DNA of 8,866 nucleotides, taken from contig JBAVFZ010000158.1 in NCBI GenBank assembly GCA_049684495.1, forward strand, positions 1 to 8,866, written 5' to 3'. How positions within the stretch are numbered: the stretch's first letter is position 1; each line of letters opens with the position of its first letter. The stretch is from JAFGKK01 sp049684495 (GTDB lineage Bacteria > Chloroflexota > Anaerolineae > Anaerolineales > RBG-16-64-43). Below are positions 6,078 to 8,866 of this stretch, piece after piece. The position numbers were made by a program, and so were the translations under genes. The notes under the pieces were generated by a model that did no database searches, was not told where the DNA came from, and was given only the letters and a program-made list of their open reading frames with translations.

Positions 6078-6118
6078 CCCCTTTCCAAATTGGAGAAGGG
6101 GCAGGGGGACGGGTTGGG
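6078..6118 (+). promoter_or_regulatory. Hairpin and G-quadruplex-type tract at the first serpin's ribosome site
   Basis: CCCCTTTCCA (6078-6087) can pair with TGGAGAAGGGG (6091-6101) with one bulged base. From 6098 the + strand has four G runs (6098-6101, 6104-6108, 6111-6113, 6116-6118) separated by 2-base loops, which fits the G3+N1-7 quadruplex pattern. The last run ends 7 bases before the ATG, so the tract takes the place of a normal Shine-Dalgarno. Hairpin and quadruplex share the first G run and would compete. An effect on translation is an inference. Confidence 0.6.
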
Positions 6119-6125
6119 ATCTTCC

Positions 6126-7409
6126 ATGAGACGATTTCTCTTTCTTTCCGGTATCCTGCTTTCAGCGATTTTGCTCCTCCCCTCCTGCTCGGCAATTCCG
6201 GTCACTGCCCAGGATACACACTCGGATGTTCCGCGTGACCTTTCCCCGAAGGTGAAGGATTCCGACCTTGCGGAACTGGTCGCCGGAAATAACGATTTTG
6301 CCTTCGCGCTCTATCAGCAGTTATTTTCGGGGGATGAAAACCTGTTCTATTCGCCGTACAGTATCTCCACCGCGCTGGCTATGACCTATGCCGGCGCGAG
6401 TAACAGGACCGCGGACCAGATGGCCCAGGCGCTGCATTACACGCTCCCGCAGGAGCGGCTGCATCCGGCGTTCAATAAACTGGCTTTGGAATTGGCTGGC
6501 CGCGCCGAGGCCGAAGGCCTGAAGCCGGGCCAGGCGTTCCAACTAAGCGTCGCCAACGCGCTCTGGGGCCAGATCGATTTCCATTTTGAACCGGATTTCC
6601 TGGACTTGCTGGCGCGGAATTACGCCGCGGGCATGCGCCTGGTGGATTTCACGAAGGATCCCGACTCCGTTCGACGGGAGATAAATGATTGGGTAAGCCG
6701 CGAAACCAAGGAAAAAGTCAAAGACATTGTTCCGGCCGGGGTGATAAAAGATATTACCCGCCTCGTGCTGGCCAACGCTGTGTATTTCAAGGCCGCCTGG
6801 CAGTATCCCTTCCCGCAGGATGCCACGCAGCCCGGAGAATTCTTCCTTGCGGATGGGACTGTCACCCAGGCGTCGATGATGCGCCAGCAGGCCGATCTGC
6901 GCAGCATGCAGGGCGGCGGGTACCGCGCCGTGGAGCTGCCGTATGCCGGCGGCAAGCTCTCGATGCTGATCCTGCTTCCCGATGAGGGCCAATTCACCGA
7001 TGTTGAATCGAGGCTGGAGGCCGGCTTGCTGGATGCGACCGTGGACGCCTTGCAGGACGGTGAAGTCATCCTTACGCTGCCGAAGTTTAAATTCGAATGG
7101 GAAGCGAAAAAGCTCCCCGAGGATTTTGCCAGCCTGGGCATGACGGACGCTTTTTCGAGCGCCGCGGATTTCTCCGGCATGACGGGAAAACCCGATTTGT
7201 TTATCGGCGCGATATTGCACAAGGCATTTGTCGGGGTGGACGAATCGGGGACGGAGGCCGCCGCAGCGACGGTTGTGGTGATGGATAGAGAAGCATTGCC
7301 GTTATCAACGGTGGATTTTACGATCGATCATCCGTTTTTCTTTGTCATCCGCGATAACCCGACCGGCGCGATTCTGTTTCTCGGCCGGGTGACAAATCCT
7401 GCGGTGTAA
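6126..7409 (+). CDS. Exported serpin 1, probable lipoprotein (inhibitory type, P1 Glu or Arg)
   Basis: A serine-protease-inhibitor family protein of 427 residues. The N-terminus (MRRF, a hydrophobic core, LLLPSC with Cys21) is a lipoprotein-type signal; VTA|QD at 26-30 is an alternative signal peptidase I site. The serpin fold follows: ENLFYSPYSISTALAMTYAG (71-90), VLANAVYFKAAW (214-225), AVELPYAGGKLSMLILLPDE (268-287), LPKFKFE (318-324), and the hinge ESGTEAAAAT (373-382). The C-terminal signature is FTIDHPFFFVI (398-408). Alanines fill P12-P9, as in inhibitory serpins. The loop has antithrombin length, placing P1 at Glu389 with Arg388 at P2 and Ala390 at P1'. If the bond shifts by one residue, P1 would be Arg. 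The ATG at 6126 starts the signal peptide cleanly; a TTG start at 6090 would add twelve residues encoded by the G-rich tract. It is 42 bases upstream of its paralogue, in the same direction. Confidence 0.93.
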   Translation: MRRFLFLSGILLSAILLLPSCSAIPVTAQDTHSDVPRDLSPKVKDSDLAELVAGNNDFAFALYQQLFSGDENLFYSPYSISTALAMTYAGASNRTADQMAQALHYTLPQERLHPAFNKLALELAGRAEAEGLKPGQAFQLSVANALWGQIDFHFEPDFLDLLARNYAAGMRLVDFTKDPDSVRREINDWVSRETKEKVKDIVPAGVIKDITRLVLANAVYFKAAWQYPFPQDATQPGEFFLADGTVTQASMMRQQADLRSMQGGGYRAVELPYAGGKLSMLILLPDEGQFTDVESRLEAGLLDATVDALQDGEVILTLPKFKFEWEAKKLPEDFASLGMTDAFSSAADFSGMTGKPDLFIGAILHKAFVGVDESGTEAAAATVVVMDREALPLSTVDFTIDHPFFFVIRDNPTGAILFLGRVTNPAV

Positions 7410-7417
7410 CCAACCTA

Positions 7418-7447
7418 TCCCCATTATGGGGAGGGGTCTGAAGGAGG
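7418..7447 (+). promoter_or_regulatory. Short C/G hairpin and strong ribosome binding site between the serpins
   Basis: TCCCC (7418-7422) pairs with GGGGA (7428-7432) around ATTAT. The purine run continues to AAGGAGG (7441-7447), an excellent Shine-Dalgarno only 4 bases before the ATG at 7452. The hairpin lacks a T-tract and should not terminate, so the serpins probably share one transcript. Confidence 0.65.
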
Positions 7448-7451
7448 AACC

Positions 7452-8738
7452 ATGAAACGACACCCCATCCTTGCATTGATTCTGCCGGCCGTTTTTCTCC
7501 TGCTTCCAGCCTGCGCGCCGGTGCCGGCCCGGGCCGAGGAGGTCCATTCGGATCTGCCGCGCGATATCTCCCCGCAGGTGGCGGATGCCGACCTGGCAGA
7601 ACTTGTGCGCGGCAATAACGAATTCGCCTTCGCGCTGTATCCGCAGCTTTCCGCGGGCGGTGAGAACGTGTTTTATTCGCCGTACAGCATCTCCATCGCG
7701 CTGGCCATGACGTATGCCGGGGCGAAAGGGCGGACGGCCGAAGAAATGGCGCAGGCGCTGCATTACACGCTTTCTCAGGATCGGCTGCATCCCGCGTTCA
7801 ATAAACTGGCGCTGGAATTGGAAAGCCGGTCACGCTCGGAGGACCTGGAACCCGATCAGGTGTTTCAACTGAACGTCGCCAATTCCCTGTGGGGACAGGC
7901 CGGGTTCGCCTTCGAGAAGGATTTTCTGGATACATTGGCCCGCCATTACGCCGCTGGGATGCGCCTGGTGGATTATGAAAAGGACGCCGAAGCCGCCCGG
8001 CAAAAGATAAACGATTGGGTCAGCCAGTCGACGAACCAGAAAATAAAAGACATCATCCCGCAGGGGGCGCTCGATGCGCTGACCCGGCTGGTGCTGGCCA
8101 ACGCGGTGTATTTCAAAGCCGCCTGGGCTCACCCCTTCGAACCGGATGCCACGCAACCGGGCTCCTTCCGGCTGTTGGACGGGACGACGGTCGAAGTGCC
8201 GACGATGCAAGAACAGGCTTCCCTGCGCAGCATAACCGCTGAAGGGTACCGCGCGGTGGAACTTCCGTACGCCGGCTGGCAGCTTTCCATGCTGATCCTG
8301 CTGCCCGACGAGGGCGATTTCGAGGCCGTGCAAGCCCGGTTGGATTCCGGCTTCATCGATGGGGTGGTAAGCGGGCTTCAATCCGGCGAGGTTCTTCTGG
8401 CCATGCCAAAATTTAAGTTTGAATGGTCTTTGGGGTTGGTGGACGGATTAAAGGCGCTGGGAATGCGGGATGCGTTCGACCCGGAAGCCGCGGATCTCTC
8501 GGGCATGGACGGGCAGCGCGACCTGTATATCACGGATATTCTGCACAAAGCTTACGTCGCGGTCGATGAAACGGGAACCGAAGCGGCTGCCGCGACGACC
8601 GTGATCGTCGGCACCGCCTCCATGCCGGCCGAACCGATCGAGTTTAAAATCGACCGCCCGTTCTTTTTCCTGATCCGCGATAACCCCACCGGGACGATAC
8701 TCTTCCTCGGCCGGGTGACGAATCCGGCGGCGGAATAA
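7452..8738 (+). CDS. Exported serpin 2, probable lipoprotein (inhibitory type, P1 Ala)
   Basis: A 428-residue serpin paralogous to the gene just upstream. The signal region (MKRH, hydrophobic core, LLLPAC with Cys21) has a good lipobox; ARA|EE (27-30) is an alternative signal peptidase I site. Serpin motifs are in order: ENVFYSPYSISIALAMTYAG (71-90), VLANAVYFKAAW (214-225), LPYAGWQLSMLILLPDEG (271-288), MPKFKFEW (318-325), the hinge ETGTEAAAAT (373-382) and FKIDRPFFFLI (398-408). Small residues at P12-P9 predict an inhibitor rather than a non-inhibitory relative. With the same loop length as antithrombin, P1-P1' is Ala389-Ser390 (within VGTASMP), suggesting elastase- or subtilisin-like targets. 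This differs from the Glu/Arg site of its neighbour. It has its own strong ribosome site, probably sits in a two-gene operon, and is followed by an intrinsic terminator. Confidence 0.94.
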   Translation: MKRHPILALILPAVFLLLPACAPVPARAEEVHSDLPRDISPQVADADLAELVRGNNEFAFALYPQLSAGGENVFYSPYSISIALAMTYAGAKGRTAEEMAQALHYTLSQDRLHPAFNKLALELESRSRSEDLEPDQVFQLNVANSLWGQAGFAFEKDFLDTLARHYAAGMRLVDYEKDAEAARQKINDWVSQSTNQKIKDIIPQGALDALTRLVLANAVYFKAAWAHPFEPDATQPGSFRLLDGTTVEVPTMQEQASLRSITAEGYRAVELPYAGWQLSMLILLPDEGDFEAVQARLDSGFIDGVVSGLQSGEVLLAMPKFKFEWSLGLVDGLKALGMRDAFDPEAADLSGMDGQRDLYITDILHKAYVAVDETGTEAAAATTVIVGTASMPAEPIEFKIDRPFFFLIRDNPTGTILFLGRVTNPAAE

Positions 8739-8750
8739 ACCGCCTCTCCC

Positions 8751-8786
8751 GACCCCCTCCTTATATAAGGGAGGGGGTCTTTTTTT
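8751..8786 (+). terminator. Intrinsic terminator after the serpin pair
   Basis: GACCCCCTCC (8751-8760) pairs with GGAGGGGGTC (8770-8779), optionally extended by TT-AA across a bulged G, and is followed by seven T residues (8780-8786). It begins 12 bases after the stop of the second serpin. The remaining bases to 8866 show no gene or clear promoter. Confidence 0.93.
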
Positions 8787-8866
8787 ACGTTACAGGCATG
8801 GTATGCGGCAATTTACTCCCCCCTTGTTGTAAATCTGACATCGCGCGGTAACAGGATTGTAATAAC

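Larger units (their letters stand above)
6126..8738 (+). repeat. Tandem gene duplication of serpins
   Basis: The two serpin genes align over their full length with only a one-residue shift near residues 326-350. Hand counting gives about 272 identities in 427 (about 64%). The hinge and C-terminal signature are nearly identical. In contrast, residues 383-397, covering the scissile bond, share 2 of 15. This fits duplication followed by change of target. Confidence 0.9.

Noticed and set aside
6090..6125. Upstream TTG start adding twelve residues to serpin 1
   Set aside because: Those codons are the G-quadruplex-like tract and would put a Gly-rich stretch before the signal peptide; ATG 6126 is the natural start.
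5816..6238. Plus-strand open frame of 140 codons bridging the GNAT-like and serpin genes
   Set aside because: Overlaps both genes out of frame, crosses the hairpins, and encodes nothing recognisable.
1..8866. CRISPR array, transposon or toxin-antitoxin system
   Set aside because: No regularly spaced repeats, transposase motifs or small gene pairs were found on either strand.

Overview
The window is bacterial chromosomal DNA. The coding part is GC-rich: a 60-base sample of the first gene is 73% GC. The first 240 bases are only about 26% GC (63 of 240 counted by hand). No taxon-specific marker gene is present. The mix of secreted serpins, a GH130 phosphorylase with a GPH sugar symporter, and dispersed C/G-rich intergenic hairpins would suit an environmental bacterium of the Chloroflexota (Anaerolineae) type. 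That placement is an inference and is weak. I found no tRNA, rRNA, CRISPR array, transposase or phage gene.

Layout. Bases 3-74 look like the end of an AT-rich gene for a membrane protein, followed by AT-rich intergenic DNA with a CRP-like palindrome. Next comes a membrane-anchored GAF-GGDEF diguanylate cyclase (316-1941, +). It converges on a GH130 glycoside phosphorylase (2063-3034, -), and the two are separated by a strong bidirectional terminator. The GH130 gene is divergent from a GPH/MelB-type sugar:cation symporter (3428-4810, +). The 393 bases between them hold candidate promoters for both directions, several palindromes, a 13-bp direct repeat and a G-rich hairpin. The symporter gene overlaps a YghO-type GNAT-like gene (4803-5927, +) by 8 bases. 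The window ends with two tandem serpins carrying export signals with lipoboxes (6126-7409 and 7452-8738, +), closed by an intrinsic terminator.

How the genes may work together. The GH130 phosphorylase and GPH symporter make a sensible uptake-and-phosphorolysis pair for a beta-mannoside or related disaccharide, as in known mannan-utilisation loci. The two serpins are a tandem duplication, about 64% identical by hand alignment. Both keep the inhibitory hinge, but the reactive-centre segment has diverged almost completely, so they probably guard the cell surface against different proteases. The diguanylate cyclase keeps a full active site and a feedback I-site. I see no complete new multi-gene system. 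The features most worth following are the diversified serpin pair, the G-quadruplex-like tract at the first serpin's ribosome site, and the structured control region between the GH130 and symporter genes.
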